Of a stretch of 64,000 bases of DNA, positions 35,407-43,669 are shown one piece after another. The notes under the pieces are model-generated. The model saw only the letters and a program-made list of their open reading frames with translations, had not been told where the DNA came from and did no database searches. The stretch spans positions 1-64,000 of the forward strand of contig SVRZ01000007.1 in the NCBI GenBank assembly GCA_015064555.1, read 5' to 3'. Within the stretch, counting starts at the first letter, position 1. Each line of letters begins with the position of its first letter. The position numbers were made by a program, and so were the translations under genes. This DNA is from Oscillospiraceae bacterium. Its GTDB lineage: Bacteria; Bacillota; Clostridia; Oscillospirales; CAG-272.

Positions 35407-35424
35407 ATGTATTCCTCTCCTTTT

Positions 35425-37425
35425 TTATTTCACGAAATTGATTTTCTGCCAGGATGATTTGAGAGCCTCAAGACAGTCGTAAACGAATGCCTCGGCATCC
35501 ATCTCAACTATCTCTACCTCGTATGCAAGCCCCTTGCTTGCGTATTTTGAGAAATTCTTGCTCCATGCATCGACTCTGCCCTTGGTAACGCCAAGCTCAA
35601 TAAAGTGCCAGGAGGCATGCTTGGTGTCGCAAAGGGTATGCTGGAAGGAATGGAAGCACTCGTGACAGATTACGCGAAGGGCTCTGTCCGCCGTGTTAAG
35701 ATAGCTCTCCTTGTAATGGATAAGCTTACCCTTGTTTATGCAAAGACCGACGGTGTTGCCCTTATAGGAATCATCCTCCTCAGCCTTCGCTGACCATTCC
35801 TCGTCCGAAAGCACCTCTACTCTCGGAGAATTCTCTGTATTCAAAAGTCTTGCCACCGCTACGGTCGCAAGGTTTATGCGGTCGCTGCGCTCGGAATTGT
35901 CAAGACGCTCCCATGCACTCATATCATCCCCGGCAAGGAGACAATACTTTACCGCCGCACCGCATTTCGCAAATGACGAAATGCCGGGCGTTTCCATAAT
36001 TATCTTTAAATTGTTTCTGTCTACGTCCTTGAAGCCGTCGTAGTCGAACTCAACGCGTTTTCCCTCTACTATGCGGAGATTTCCCGAGTAGTCGCCCCAG
36101 TCGGGATCTATCAGCTGATTCTGCGCGACAAGGCGTGAAAGATAGGCGATAGCCTTATCTCTGTTCTCGTCCGAATGGACCGCGATGATGCCCTTATGCT
36201 CGCCTGCAAGGAGCTTATTGAAGCCGACGTAGCCCATAAAGGGAAGCGTCGTACGCACCTCGGTATTATCTCTCTCGCTGTTCGTTATCTTACCTCTTTC
36301 GAGAAGAATGTTGATTACCGAATCGAAAAGCGGCATTTTGAGATACTCATGCGTTACGTCAAGAGTGGTTACACCCTCTGTGGTGTCTGCGAGCTTATCG
36401 AATCTCTCGTAAAGGCTGTGATCGCCCTGCTTATCGAGCACGAAGGTGTGCGCGCCTCGCCTGCCCGCGCGGAGTATGCCTATCGCAAGCGGCTCGAATA
36501 CCTCATCGGGCGGATCTCCGAAGTTCATTATCAGAATATTCGCCTTACTGTTGCCTATAGCATCGAAGAAGGCGGCTATCTCATCGGGCTTCTTGCCCAT
36601 TACCGCGGTGATATCGAGCCTTCTGAACTCATTTCCCCAGGCATTGCCGCAGGCTCTGGCGCAAAGGAGCGCCTCATCCTCAAAGGGAGTCGAAATAACG
36701 ACCGTTCCCGCTATCTGCGTCGGACTGTTGCAAAGGCGGCATTCATAATGCTCTATGCCAAACATTTCTCCGAGCTCGCTGACGGGCGTTGTCGACTGCT
36801 CTATAAGCTTGTTCATACGCGCCTTCACCGAAGCGGAGCACTCGTTGTTTATCCACTCCTCGCACTCGCGGAGCTCCGAGAGCGCTATCTCGGATACGTT
36901 CGGCACGATCACCGCCTCGGGGAATATTCCCATAAATCCGAGCTGCTCGACCGTGGATATTCTATCCTTGTATCTGTCAAGGACCGCCGATATGAATTCG
37001 GTGTCCTCGGTGGTTCTCATATTGTTTTCATCACGAACGCGGTCTATATCGACTATTGCACCCGACATTACCTCGTTAAGCTCGTCAACATAGTCGCGCA
37101 GGGATGCACAGAGGATAAGCGTCTTTGTATACTTCTTTTCCTCGGATACGTCTATCGCCTCGAGCACAAAGCTCCTGAATCGCTGATAGTTATCCGCAGT
37201 GAAGCCTGATGCATACCTGAGCAGCATATATTTTGCGCGGATCCTGAATGACAAGGACTCATGGATGCCGTATTCCCTGGCATCCTCCTCTGTGGTGGTT
37301 GACATTCGCTTGACAACGGGGTTGTTTACGTAAGCGTCTATATCGGCACAAGCCGCCTCAAGCTCACCCACGTCGGTGCTGTAGTGATACACCTCGTTTA
37401 TCCTGTCCTTAAGTAAGAGGGGCAT
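35425..37425 (-). CDS. HExxH metallopeptidase-like protein of the six-gene operon
   Basis: 666 residues. The C-terminal part has a gluzincin/metzincin-like zinc site His-Glu-Cys-Phe-His in VICHECFHSFQH (~588-592) and a later EIVEMDAEAFVYD helix that can supply a third acidic ligand. The middle (~225-420) has CRLC near 229 and a Rossmann-like part with ANILIMNFGDPP, perhaps a nucleotide-binding domain without a P-loop. The N-terminus is helical. The domain arrangement is not one I recognise. A protease next to an AAA ATPase and helical filament-like proteins suggests a regulated cleavage step (inference). Confidence 0.7.
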   Translation of the reverse strand: MPLLLKDRINEVYHYSTDVGELEAACADIDAYVNNPVVKRMSTTTEEDAREYGIHESLSFRIRAKYMLLRYASGFTADNYQRFRSFVLEAIDVSEEKKYTKTLILCASLRDYVDELNEVMSGAIVDIDRVRDENNMRTTEDTEFISAVLDRYKDRISTVEQLGFMGIFPEAVIVPNVSEIALSELRECEEWINNECSASVKARMNKLIEQSTTPVSELGEMFGIEHYECRLCNSPTQIAGTVVISTPFEDEALLCARACGNAWGNEFRRLDITAVMGKKPDEIAAFFDAIGNSKANILIMNFGDPPDEVFEPLAIGILRAGRRGAHTFVLDKQGDHSLYERFDKLADTTEGVTTLDVTHEYLKMPLFDSVINILLERGKITNSERDNTEVRTTLPFMGYVGFNKLLAGEHKGIIAVHSDENRDKAIAYLSRLVAQNQLIDPDWGDYSGNLRIVEGKRVEFDYDGFKDVDRNNLKIIMETPGISSFAKCGAAVKYCLLAGDDMSAWERLDNSERSDRINLATVAVARLLNTENSPRVEVLSDEEWSAKAEEDDSYKGNTVGLCINKGKLIHYKESYLNTADRALRVICHECFHSFQHTLCDTKHASWHFIELGVTKGRVDAWSKNFSKYASKGLAYEVEIVEMDAEAFVYDCLEALKSSWQKINFVK

Positions 37426-37480
37426 ATTTTTCTCCGTTCTGCCTTCTTCGGCTCATTTGTTTGCTGCGATGCGGACAAGA

Positions 37481-38623
37481 TCAGTTGTCGTCGTCGCTGA
37501 GAGAAACTCTTCTGGGAGTGTCGGTAAGAGTGGCATTCGGCATCATAGGAGCCTCCGCCCTCGTTGTCTGCTGATTCATCTGCTGACGCATATACTCCAT
37601 CATCTTTGCCTTGCGCTCCTCCTCGGTCTCCATAGTCTCGGTCTCGCGCTCGGTAAGTCTGGATTCCTCCTCCTCGGCAAGTCTGTCCTCATGATCAAGC
37701 TCGTTGATGAAGGTCTCGGCAGACTTGTGAAGTATCTTGCCTGCCATCTCGCCTATAGCCTTGAGATTTATGACCTTATCGATGACAAGAGTATCCACCG
37801 ATCCGTTAAGGAACTCGTTTATCGCAACGAAGTCCACATTCTTTGCTATTTCGGCAAGCACTGCGGTGTTGTTTCTGTATTTCTGCAGGCCGCGGCAGAT
37901 ACGGACGAATCTGGTAAGCTCCTTCCTGAAGGTCCTGCCCCTCGCCTTGTTCTTCTTTATCTCAGCCTCAAGCTTTCGCATCTCGGAGCCGAGATCCTTC
38001 ATCTCTGCATCGCACTCGGTCATAATTTCATATGCTTCGTCCATGGATATCTTTCCGCTCTGCATATCCATAAGTGCTCTGTCCTTGCGAGTCTGAGCAT
38101 CGTTTACCTCTGCTCTGTAGCCGGCAAGCTCCTGCTCCTCGTAGACCGAGGATGCTATCTGCTCGTGGTTCTTCTTCTCTACCTCAATGCGCGCTATAAC
38201 GTCGTCTATCATAAGAGCGCACTCGTTTGCATTCGCAAGGTTGATGGTATCAATATTGAGGTCGCCGACCTCCTTGATATCCTCGGGCCTTGCCTCCTTT
38301 GCTCTTGCGTTTGTGGGAAGAGCTGCCCACTTCTCGGCCGCCTTGACAGCATCGTCGAGCACTCTCATACCCGTACCGTCATGGAAATTACCGGTAGCAA
38401 ACTGAGCCGACCACTTGTTGAGCGCGTCGAAGATCGCTACCTCCTTCTTTGCCGCATCCCTTGAGGTGCAGTCAACAACGCTCGCCAGCGACTCGCTGAT
38501 GGCATCGAGCTTATCTGCCGCAGAGCTTACCGCTCCGTTCTGATACTTATTTCCAAGCTCGCCGAGAGCCATTTTACAGGCGTTTACTATATCAACTGCC
38601 GAATCCCTTACATTAATGCTCAT
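37481..38623 (-). CDS. Helical protein with acidic tail, paralogue B
   Basis: 380 residues, predicted almost wholly helical with coiled-coil stretches (EIMTECDAEMKDLGSEMRK, EEEESRLTERETETM). It aligns along nearly its whole length with the C-terminal three quarters of the neighbouring 504-aa protein: shared blocks include INxxDxA...DAC, VVDCxSKDAA, DRAxMxMQSGK(L/I)SM(D/E)EAYEIMTECDAE and VDFVAINEFLNGS. Its last ten residues, RRVSLSDDDN, match the other tail. No enzymatic motif, signal peptide or membrane segment. A structural or scaffold role is likely (inference). Ribosome site GGAG eight bases upstream. Confidence 0.72.
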   Translation of the reverse strand: MSINVRDSAVDIVNACKMALGELGNKYQNGAVSSAADKLDAISESLASVVDCTSRDAAKKEVAIFDALNKWSAQFATGNFHDGTGMRVLDDAVKAAEKWAALPTNARAKEARPEDIKEVGDLNIDTINLANANECALMIDDVIARIEVEKKNHEQIASSVYEEQELAGYRAEVNDAQTRKDRALMDMQSGKISMDEAYEIMTECDAEMKDLGSEMRKLEAEIKKNKARGRTFRKELTRFVRICRGLQKYRNNTAVLAEIAKNVDFVAINEFLNGSVDTLVIDKVINLKAIGEMAGKILHKSAETFINELDHEDRLAEEEESRLTERETETMETEEERKAKMMEYMRQQMNQQTTRAEAPMMPNATLTDTPRRVSLSDDDN

Positions 38624-38652
38624 GTGTTTTTCTCCTGTATATCATTTTATTT

Positions 38653-40167
38653 TTAATTATCATCGCTGCTGACGGTGGCTCTTCTTACGTTTTCGTTCTC
38701 TGCCCTGATATCTCCGCCGTCAAAGTTGGCAAAGCTTTCCTCCCTCGTACGGTATGAGGCATCGCCGCCCGTCATACCCGCGTTCGCCATATACTCGCGC
38801 ATCTTCGCGAGCTTTTCCTCCTGTGAAAGCTCGTGCTCCACCGTAACCGTGCTCTCGTTTTCCTCATAGATCTTATCCTCATTATCAAGCGCATCGATGA
38901 ACTTCTCTGCACTGATGCTCATAAGCCTTTCCGCCGTAAGCGACATAGCCTTAAGATTTACGACCTTGTCAATAACGAGATCATCGGTGGATCCGTTCAG
39001 AAACTCGTTTATCGCAACGAAATCTATATTCTTGCAGAACTCGTTAAGCAGCTCGGGTGTTCCACGATACTTGAGAAGGTTCCTGAATATACCTGTAATT
39101 CTTCTGTGCTCGATCTTGAATATTCTTGCGGACGAGCGGCTCCTTCGCATAGAGTCATCCAGAAGGCGGATCTCCTTTTTACACATATTTATCTCGGCAT
39201 CGCATTCGGTCATTATCTCGTATGCCTCTTCCATGGAGAGCTTACCGCTCTGCATCTCCATATATGCTCTGTCCTTGCGCTCCTCTGCCGCCTGCTTCTC
39301 TGCGGTATACTGAGATCTCTGCTCCTGCTCAAAGTCGGTTGCGGTTATCTCGGCATTGACCTTCTTCTGCACCTCTACACGCTCTATAACGTCGTTTATC
39401 TTGCAGACGTTTTCATAAGCATTCGCAAAATTGATAACGTTTACGTCAAGCTCTCCGACAGTCTTTACATCCTCGGGGGCGGCAGCTTTATTGCGGACGT
39501 TCATACGGAGCCCCGCCCAGCTCACAGCTCGCTTCAGCGCCTCGGAAAGCGCTCTTGTCGACTGATCACCCCTGATGTTACCGGTAAGACAGGTTGCCGC
39601 CCAGGTATTGAGCGAATTGAAGATATCGCGCTGACGCCTTGCCGCATCCTTCGATCGGCAATCAACTACAGCCGAAAGATATTTCTCTATTTCTCCGAGA
39701 GTACCGAGTGCTGCCGATATATGCTCGTTTTCCCTCTGACTCTGACGCTCGGTGAGTGCACGGCGGCAGGCATCGACCGTTTCCAGGGCGGCATCGCGGA
39801 TATTCACTCCGCGCATCTCGTCGCCCTCGGGCATGTACTGCATATTGATCGAATCCAGCTTATCCTTGCACCTGGATCTTGCACCGTCGTCAAGGCTCTC
39901 ACGGTTTATATTTTTCTTGGAGTATTTAAGACAGCAATCAATTCCCTTCTTGACCGCGGTCACACAGGCAGGATCGCAATATCCCGACATCTCTGCCTTG
40001 TCATTCCATTCGCTGACCTCGCGGAACATCTCCTCCATCGCGCTCCTGAATCTCGGATCGGCGGGCTGTACTCCCGCGATCTTTTCCACCGATGCGGCAG
40101 TTCGCTTGCTTATAACGCCGAGCTCAGCCAGCTTTCTGGAAAACTTAAAAACGTTAAAACGCTCCAA
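38653..40167 (-). CDS. Helical protein with acidic tail, paralogue A
   Basis: 504 residues, first gene of the six-gene operon. The start is TTG at 40167, nine bases after GGAGG (40177-40181), with no ATG nearby that fits. Residues ~1-117 are an extra helical domain absent from paralogue B; the rest is homologous to B and ends RRATVSSDDN, the same kind of tail (Arg-Arg, Ser/Thr, Asp-Asp-Asn). Both paralogues carry the block AYxxMQSGKxSMxEAYEIMTECDAE. No catalytic motif. The conserved terminal tail on otherwise diverged proteins suggests that it is a docking or processing signal. Confidence 0.72.
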   Translation of the reverse strand: MERFNVFKFSRKLAELGVISKRTAASVEKIAGVQPADPRFRSAMEEMFREVSEWNDKAEMSGYCDPACVTAVKKGIDCCLKYSKKNINRESLDDGARSRCKDKLDSINMQYMPEGDEMRGVNIRDAALETVDACRRALTERQSQRENEHISAALGTLGEIEKYLSAVVDCRSKDAARRQRDIFNSLNTWAATCLTGNIRGDQSTRALSEALKRAVSWAGLRMNVRNKAAAPEDVKTVGELDVNVINFANAYENVCKINDVIERVEVQKKVNAEITATDFEQEQRSQYTAEKQAAEERKDRAYMEMQSGKLSMEEAYEIMTECDAEINMCKKEIRLLDDSMRRSRSSARIFKIEHRRITGIFRNLLKYRGTPELLNEFCKNIDFVAINEFLNGSTDDLVIDKVVNLKAMSLTAERLMSISAEKFIDALDNEDKIYEENESTVTVEHELSQEEKLAKMREYMANAGMTGGDASYRTREESFANFDGGDIRAENENVRRATVSSDDN

Positions 40168-40228
40168 ATCGTCTTTCCTCCTTGTACTGCATAGCAGCTT
40201 ACGATTAACTATAATATTTATAATTTAT

Positions 40229-40257
40229 ATTATAATATTGTATTCGGGCTTTGTCAA
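40229..40257 (-). promoter_or_regulatory. Promoter of the six-gene Vps4-like operon
   Basis: Minus-strand TTGACA (40252-40257), 17 bp, TATAAT (40229-40234), perfect consensus, about 60 bp before the TTG start. No further clear promoter is seen in the five short internal gaps. Confidence 0.8.
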
Positions 40258-40465
40258 GGGTTTTTGACGAAAAATAAATATTTCGGCACTTTCCCTGTCA
40301 TTTCCCTCGTTTTCCCGACAAAGCTTCCAAAGCTCCAAGGCACGCACAAGTGCACCGTGCAACGAAGAAAATCGGCAGCAAAGTAAAACGATAAAACACG
40401 GTGAAACCCCGGAATGCCGTGTCGATTCGACTCAAAAAGCAAACTATTGTAGTCAAAATACAACA

Positions 40466-40517
40466 AAAAACCGCCCCTTCGCAACAGATATGACATCTGT
40501 GCGAGGGACGGTTTTAT
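40466..40517 (-). terminator. Terminator of the GH2 gene
   Basis: AAAACCG(T)CCCTCGC and GCGAAGGGGCGGTTTT arms with an inner ACAGAT/ATCTGT stem; the minus strand ends in TTTTTTG. The rest of 40258-40465 holds nothing I can name. Confidence 0.75.
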
Positions 40518-40521
40518 TTCC

Positions 40522-42801
40522 TTATCTTCCGATATCAAACGGAGAAATTATTATGAGTGCTTCCTTGAGCTCTTCCACATCCTGGGCAGGATCGCAGACT
40601 ATACCGGTTATGACGGGATGCGTAGGGGAAAGAGATACGTAATTCTTTTCCGCCACCGCGCTGACACCGTCAAAGCCTATATAAACGTCCGATACATAAG
40701 TGTCGGAGGTCATCTTCAAAATGAAGGAATCGCCCTCCTTCTCTATATCCGCATCTATTATCGAGGGAAGGTATGCAAAGCGCGATGGAATGACAAACAA
40801 CCCCGTACCGTGTGAATTTATACCGTTTACATCGTATAGCTCATAGCGTATATAAAGGCTGTCCGAATGCTCCTTTATCTCGTCCGAAAGGTCCTCCAGA
40901 ATTATGCCCTCTGCCGACGCGGGCCCGAGCTCTACGTCACGGCTTGACTCATAGACGCATTTATCCGAGGTGTTATATACTGAGAGTGTGAGCTTTCCCT
41001 TATAGTCGCGGCGCGTATCATTTGACACGGATGCCCCCACGACTCCACCCTCAACGTGCAGATAAACGGTTACGGGTGCATAGAAATCCTTTGCAAGATA
41101 GCACACGGCCTTCTCGTGGCCGTAGAAATCAATGAATGAGGGAGATATTGCCGGCCAGGAATCGTTAAGCTGGCGAAGAACGGCAGATGTGCATCCCATA
41201 TGCGTGACTCTGACTCGCTTTACCGATTCGGCAATATCCTTTGCCGCGGTAAGACCGCTCACGTAGCAAAGATCTCCGATGCCGTACGGGAATCGATATC
41301 TTTTCTGTAATGATGAAAGCATCGCGGTGAAGTCCTTATGCGGACCGAGATGCAGCATTGCCGCAGGAGAAAGAATATTGGTGTCATCGCCTCCAAAGAT
41401 CGAGGCGATCGTCCTGTCGCCCGGCATAGTGGGAATATCGGGTGCCGTGTCGGCATTGATACGCTTTTCGTCGCACGCCTCAAGCTCCTCGGGATTGCTT
41501 ACGAACGGAATGCCGCACGCATTGGTGCTGATGACAGGATCGAGTATCCTCATGCAGACCTCCCTGAATTCTGCCACAGATCCCTCCGAGGATAAGAGGT
41601 CATCATCCTCTGTCGCACATATCGAAAGATACATAAGCGCCACCGACGGGTGGGATGCCGCGATCGCCATTCTGTCCTTGACGGAATCGGTAATTCCACC
41701 GGCGAATGCCCCTGCCGCATTTGCAGAAACGTAGGATACGGGGATATTCTGCCATATAAGGAGTCCGTTACGGTCGCAAAGCTCATAAAAGAAATCGGGA
41801 ACGCACGAGCTGTCGCCGAAGAGGCGCAAGGTATTCATATTCGCGGCGGTCGCTTTTTTTATCAGCGACTCGGTTCCTGCCCTTGTAACGTGTGGGATAA
41901 TTGCATTTTCTTTAACGTAGGTAGCTCCCCTTGAGAATATCCTCAAGCCGTTGACCTTCAAAGAATAAACGCCCGCATCGCTTTTTGTGAGTTCTATGCT
42001 TCTCAGTCCGACAAGTCTTTCGTATGTGTCACCCTCCTCATCACCGTGATAAAGGGTTACCGAAAGCTTATAAAGGAAGGGCTTGCCGAGTCCGTTCGGC
42101 CACCACAGCTCGGGATCGGGTACCGATACCGTGATAGGCTTTCCCTCGGATGCAACGTTTCCAAAGTGGATCTTGCCGCTCGGCGAAACAAGCGTCGCCG
42201 CGGCTCTGGTGTCCTCCATATCGCCTATAGCATCTATCTCTATAGAAAGCTCTGCCCTGCCCTCGCTGTGATTTTGAGTGATCCGCAGATCGTTTATCAC
42301 CGCGCCGCGAGAGGATATGATGCTGCAATCGCCTATGATGCCCATATCATGAAGATCCGGTGCATCGGCATATTCCAAAACAGGGTTACCCGAGGAGTCC
42401 ACCGGCATTCTCGAAGCAGGGGCGCCAAGACACCTTATCTCGATGCGGTTTTCACCAACCTCTGCTCTGTCCGCGATATCATACATATACACTCTGTCCG
42501 GATTCTCAACCGTGCCGTAGCTTCTTCCATTAAATACTATTTCCGCGCGGGCATACACGCCCGAAATTCTCAGATACACGTTCTTTGCGGTAGTTTCTGC
42601 CTCGGCAAGGTCAACATCGGCAGAAAATACACAGCAGGTGGGCATAGAGTCCCGACTTCTTTGCGACTCTGTCCCACGAAGAGGATCGGATATGTAATTT
42701 TTATCTATCAGTACCGAGTACATGGTTGCGGGAAGCGTACACTCCAGATTGCTGAAGTCGCCTGCCGTCATCTTAAAATCTTTAACGCTTCTTTTAAACA
42801 T
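40522..42801 (-). CDS. GH2 beta-mannosidase-like protein, possibly inactive
   Basis: 759 residues with the layout of GH2 beta-mannosidases: jelly-roll N-terminal domain (WKMT-like start, VFNGRSYG, PDPELWWPNGLGKPFLY), barrel (KVNGLRIFSRGATYV, NMNTLRLFGDSSCVPDFFYELCDRNGLLIWQNIP) and the LNDSWPAISPSFIDFYG segment. The acid/base Glu region, usually GNNE, reads ICATEDDD, keeping a Glu; the nucleophile region, usually SE(F/Y)G, reads YGIGD with no Glu. So catalysis is doubtful. Start at 42801 chosen for GGAG six bases upstream; a frame from 42843 has none. No signal peptide. Confidence 0.85.
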   Translation of the reverse strand: MFKRSVKDFKMTAGDFSNLECTLPATMYSVLIDKNYISDPLRGTESQRSRDSMPTCCVFSADVDLAEAETTAKNVYLRISGVYARAEIVFNGRSYGTVENPDRVYMYDIADRAEVGENRIEIRCLGAPASRMPVDSSGNPVLEYADAPDLHDMGIIGDCSIISSRGAVINDLRITQNHSEGRAELSIEIDAIGDMEDTRAAATLVSPSGKIHFGNVASEGKPITVSVPDPELWWPNGLGKPFLYKLSVTLYHGDEEGDTYERLVGLRSIELTKSDAGVYSLKVNGLRIFSRGATYVKENAIIPHVTRAGTESLIKKATAANMNTLRLFGDSSCVPDFFYELCDRNGLLIWQNIPVSYVSANAAGAFAGGITDSVKDRMAIAASHPSVALMYLSICATEDDDLLSSEGSVAEFREVCMRILDPVISTNACGIPFVSNPEELEACDEKRINADTAPDIPTMPGDRTIASIFGGDDTNILSPAAMLHLGPHKDFTAMLSSLQKRYRFPYGIGDLCYVSGLTAAKDIAESVKRVRVTHMGCTSAVLRQLNDSWPAISPSFIDFYGHEKAVCYLAKDFYAPVTVYLHVEGGVVGASVSNDTRRDYKGKLTLSVYNTSDKCVYESSRDVELGPASAEGIILEDLSDEIKEHSDSLYIRYELYDVNGINSHGTGLFVIPSRFAYLPSIIDADIEKEGDSFILKMTSDTYVSDVYIGFDGVSAVAEKNYVSLSPTHPVITGIVCDPAQDVEELKEALIIISPFDIGR

Positions 42802-42823
42802 ATCAAGCTCCAATAAATATGAG

Positions 42824-42848
42824 TGCAATGCATACAAATGCAATGCAT
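42824..42848. promoter_or_regulatory. Direct repeat operator candidate at the GH2 promoter
   Basis: TGCAATGCAT occurs twice (42824-42833 and 42839-42848), each copy nearly palindromic, just downstream of a minus-strand TATAAT (42865-42870) whose -35 is weak. This placement suits a repressor site. Confidence 0.35.
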
Positions 42849-42979
42849 TCGGGTTAATACTTATATTATATCACATATCTCTCTTAAAATAAATGGGTAA
42901 AATTGCACAAACTAATTCTGTTTTTTTAGGCAATATTTAAACTTTTTCTTTTTTAGGGGAATATAAATTCAAAAAACTA

Positions 42980-43009
42980 TTGCAGTCTGTAAACCGTCTG
43001 TGGTAAAAT
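42980..43009 (+). promoter_or_regulatory. Promoter of the repeat lipoprotein gene
   Basis: TTGCAG (42980-42985), 18 bp, TAAAAT (43004-43009). Confidence 0.45.
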
Positions 43010-43060
43010 GAAGCATAGAACATAGTGGCGTGTTTTGCGCCACCGATAACGGAGGTAATT

Positions 43061-43570
43061 ATGAAAAGGATCATCAGTATAATACTTGCAGCTGCACTCA
43101 TGCTGTCTGTGACCTTTATGATGACCGGTTGTAAGTTCCCCTTCGGCGGTAACGATGACACAACCGATCAGGGCGGCAACAATGATCAGGGCGGCAACAA
43201 TGATCAGGGCGGCAACAATAATCAGGGCGGCAACAACGATCAGGGCGGCAACAACCAGACTCCCTGCCAGCACAGAGATGCCAACGACGACTCGCTCTGC
43301 GACAATTGCGGCGAGGCGTTTGAGGACGGAGCCGAGGACGACGATCCGGATCCCTGCCAGCACAGAGATGCCAACGATGACTCGCTCTGCGACAATTGTG
43401 GCGAGGCATTCGAGGACGGACCCGAGGAGGACGATCAGGATCCCTGCCAGCACAGAGATGCCAACGATGACTCACTCTGCGACAATTGCGGCGAGGCATT
43501 CGAGGACGGACCCGAGGAGGACGATGACGAGAAGCTTGATAACGTGCTTCCTCCCATGCCAACCACCTGA
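43061..43570 (+). CDS. Lipoprotein with GGNNDQ linker and three CxH/CxxC repeats
   Basis: 169 residues from the ATG at 43061 with GGAGG six bases upstream. Signal peptide with lipobox FMMTGC, then a flexible linker of repeated GGNNDQ, then three almost identical 27-30 residue units, each PCQHRDANDDSLCDNCGEAF plus an acidic spacer. The C-x-H...D-x-N-D-D-x-x-C-x-x-C pattern combines a potential metal knuckle with an EF-hand/dockerin-like DxNDD loop, so Zn or Ca binding is likely. The very high DNA identity among the units shows recent tandem duplication. Function unknown; cell-surface. Confidence 0.8.
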   Translation: MKRIISIILAAALMLSVTFMMTGCKFPFGGNDDTTDQGGNNDQGGNNDQGGNNNQGGNNDQGGNNQTPCQHRDANDDSLCDNCGEAFEDGAEDDDPDPCQHRDANDDSLCDNCGEAFEDGPEEDDQDPCQHRDANDDSLCDNCGEAFEDGPEEDDDEKLDNVLPPMPTT

Positions 43571-43603
43571 TATTCACCTTTAATTTAATACATAATCATC
43601 CAA

Positions 43604-43648
43604 AGCCGTCGTATCCGGGGTAAAAGTCCACGGTATACGGCGGCATTT
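43604..43648 (+). terminator. Possible terminator after the repeat lipoprotein
   Basis: GCCGTCGTATCC and GGTATACGGCGGC form an imperfect 12-bp stem followed by ATTTGATTT. Confidence 0.4.
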
Positions 43649-43669
43649 GATTTGACAGGAGCATATAAA

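Noticed and set aside
38833..40194. 453-codon open frame on the plus strand
   Set aside because: Antisense shadow of paralogue A, which has a promoter, GGAGG and a clear homologue.
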